A stretch of DNA of 64,000 bases from contig CAVNZM010000002.1 of assembly GCA_963693365.1 (NCBI GenBank), positions 8,494,001-8,558,000 of the forward strand. Reading direction: 5' to 3'. The position numbers were made by a program, and so were the translations under genes. Below are positions 61,472 to 64,000 of this stretch, piece after piece. Each line of letters begins with the position of its first letter. The first letter of the stretch is position 1. A model generated the notes under the pieces. It was not told the origin of the DNA and did no database searches. It saw only the letters and a list, made by a program, of their open reading frames with translations. This DNA comes from Amoebidium appalachense (taxonomy: Eukaryota > Ichthyosporea).

Positions 61472-63155
61472 GTTGTGAGGATTGGTATTTCACGCGGCAA
61501 GTTGAGAGGTAAATCTCACCAGAGAGGAGTCAAATAGGTAATATGAGAGACGTGTTGTGCAATACAAGAACATATACGAAGCTTAAAACGAATGTAAGTA
61601 TACTATAAGCATTCTCTGCGAGAGTGAATGAAGCTTCGAAGGGTAAACTTTCTGCCTGCCACTCGTACCCTTTTAAGACATGTACAAGCAGCCCACATGA
61701 TTCACGTGCGTTTATTATGGTGTAAAGTAGAAATGTATCATATTTTCAGGTCATACTACCTGTGAACTAAGCGAAACAACCACCTCGACTATGAAAACCA
61801 AAACTGTGACCATGCCATTTTCTTTTGCCCCCACGAAAAAGCAGGTTGAGAGTGAGAGTCGAGTCTGAGACGTCTGACGTTTTGAGTTGACGATTGTGGC
61901 GGATTATATACTGCCTGTGCCTGACTGAAAGCCAAATTTGATTGGTGCACACAAGGCTCTAGATCCGTCCCCCTTGAACAATGGAACCGGCTTTCCAAGA
62001 AAAGAATTGAAATTACGGTCTCTTGTAAGTTACAACTGCAAACAAAAAGGACCAGCGGCAAAATTTGTTCTTCAACATTACTAAAATATAACATTTTGGT
62101 ACTTTTGTTAATTGTATAGTATTTATATGTATTAGTAAAGGCTTTTTATCTATTATTATTGCTCACTGAATAAATCGAGTCAAAGAATCAAAAAATGTCT
62201 CAGGATCTCAAGGTACTCGTTAGGGCAACCAATCGGTTCATCAACTTGAACCATTCTGTACTCTCCGCGTCCATAGTTCTAGATCTGATTCACCAATTGA
62301 TCTTAATATCTAAAGTTATCAAACCATTTAAATACTTTACAATTGCTTTAAACGTTAGAACAGCTGTAAAATGATTTTCTTATCCTGTGCATTAGTTACC
62401 GTGCACTTGAGAGCCGCTTGCAGCTAGCCAATCATAGCTCACAACAACGATCGCAGTGCAACCCAAAGTCAAATACCACACATCAATTCGTGGGATATGG
62501 CCGACTTGCATATGCATGACGTACACTGTGGCACTCACTGGACGTGTTTTGTAAAGTAGAGTTATGCACGTGTTAAAAAAAAAAAAGGGGGCTACGAAAC
62601 CAACTGATGATTGATTTGTTTCTCCTGCCCTATAGTTATCTGATGTACTCATAGTTGCTCACACTTAAAATGAACTCACTGCTGAAAGAGGCACATGATC
62701 ATCGTTGAGATGCATCAGCCGGGATCCAGAGAGAGAGAAGAACATTTACCTCGGTGGTGATCAATTAAGGAGGGTTTCTTGAATTCAGAGGAGGATGGGG
62801 TGAGGGAAAGGGGCTAGGAGGGACATCCTGTAAGTTTAATAGGCGCCCTAGATACCTTCCCTCCCCCCTCCTCTCGCTCGGGGAGCTATAGGGATTTGGA
62901 TCCATCTGAACCCCCTGCCCCCCTCCCCCCCTCCCTCCCCCCCCCCCCCCCACTCCCCCCCACCCCCTCCCCCCGGGCCCCTTCCCCCCTTCCTCCCCAC
63001 TTCCCCAGTGGGGCCCCTCTCTCGCCAAGCTCACCGTTAGCGAGGCTCCCCTCCCCCCCCCCCCCCCCCCCCTCCCCCCCCCTCCCCTCCCCCCCTTTCA
63101 AGAGGCACGGACTGGACTTGAGAAGGAGGTGGCCCTGGCCATGGGGGGGTTGTGT

Positions 63156-63186
<31 letters not shown>

Positions 63187-63285
63187 GGGGGGGAGGGGGA
63201 GGGGGGAGCCTCACCGGATCCGGTCCTGTGGGGTGTTGGATCCTTCCCCTCCTCCCCCTCCCCTTCCTCCCCCCCCCCCCCCCCT

Positions 63286-63316
<31 letters not shown>

Positions 63317-63508
63317 CCTTTCCCCAAAGCCTCCCGCGTGTGTTGTGCATGACAATGTCTTTGTGTGCAAGTGCGTGCATGTGCTCGCACGGGTGTGTGT
63401 CACGATGTGCAGTGTGTCCTTGTCAGTGCCACGGTGTCTATTTGTGCGCTCACACGTGCGGGCATCCTTGCATCCGTGTGTGTTTGTGTGCGTGTGTCAG
63501 AGTGTGTT
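61472..63508. other. Upstream of the sphingomyelinase-like gene, no further gene seen
   Basis: 61472-62760 is AT-rich complex sequence without a convincing coding frame. From 62880 C runs dominate (63051-63072, 63288-63314), with one G run (63171-63193). Confidence 0.55.
61904..61910 (-). promoter_or_regulatory. Candidate TATA box of the sphingomyelinase-like gene
   Basis: TATATAA on the minus strand, 433 bases upstream of the ATG, with TGACGT-type motifs nearby (about 61875). It implies a long 5' UTR or an untranslated exon, so support is weak. Confidence 0.3.
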
Positions 63509-63641
<133 letters not shown>

Positions 63642-64000
63642 AGGTGCCACGGTGTGTGTGTGTGTGTTCGCGTGTGTGCATGTGTGTGTGGTATTAGTGT
63701 GTGTTGGTGTGTGTGCTCGTGCGAGTGTGTCAAAGTTTTGTGCCACCATGATGGTGCCACGGTTTGAGTTGTGGGTGTGTTCGATCCTGAGGGTATCTGT
63801 AGAGTGTTTGCTTGTGTATGCTTGGTCCACCCACACACGTTTGTGCCTTCTATGACATGGCACGTATGTGTGTTATTGATGCTTGCATGCACGAGTGTGG
63901 GACAGTGTAGGCCAGTCAGGCTGAGGGGTGGGGAAGAGGGACGGGGTGTGGAATGTGTAGAGAGAGAGGGGGAGAGAGAGAGGGAGGGAGAGAGGGAGAG

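Overview
The window is nuclear DNA of a eukaryote, probably unicellular. Genes have GT-AG introns, secretory signal peptides and GPI-anchor pathway products. There is a LINE-type retrotransposon end, and no bacterial-style operon. Fungal, holozoan or other protist origin cannot be settled by reading alone. Most of the 64 kb is low-complexity DNA: long (GT/CA)n, (CT/GA)n and uninterrupted G or C runs. These produce many spurious Cys-Val, His-Thr, Pro or Gly reading frames that are not genes.

Layout. 0.1-1.4 kb: 3' part of a non-LTR retrotransposon with a poly(A) tail. 2.26-2.87 kb (+): PIG-H, a subunit of the enzyme that starts GPI-anchor synthesis. 4.3-17.6 kb (-): a complete 16-exon PIG-Z/SMP3 (GPI fourth-mannose transferase), reconstructed exon by exon; 1,890 coding bases (629 residues) spread over 13.3 kb. 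PIG-H and PIG-Z are convergent neighbours, so two steps of one ER pathway lie side by side. 18.5-40.2 kb: two copies of a segment repeating at about 10.9 kb. Each carries an intronless 1,086-residue secreted protein built of ten SdrD-B-like beta-sandwich repeats, plus the relic 3' end of a further copy. The second unit has an extra 2.3-kb stretch. 43.1-52.0 kb: an F-box/leucine-rich protein exon (+) and a frameshifted inverted pseudogene copy (-), with a 180-bp insertion flanked by 7-bp direct repeats nearby. 56.5-61.5 kb (-): a complete four-exon secreted neutral sphingomyelinase-like phosphodiesterase of 383 residues.

Shared themes. A roughly 110-bp interspersed repeat that I do not recognise occurs nine times, including inside introns of PIG-Z and of the sphingomyelinase gene. 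Many PIG-Z introns have a C run just after the 5' splice site and a CA repeat leading into the 3' splice-site AG on the coding strand. The F-box exon and its pseudogene show the same arrangement. PIG-H, PIG-Z, the repeat proteins and the sphingomyelinase all concern the secretory pathway, membrane or cell surface, but nothing here proves they are co-regulated.
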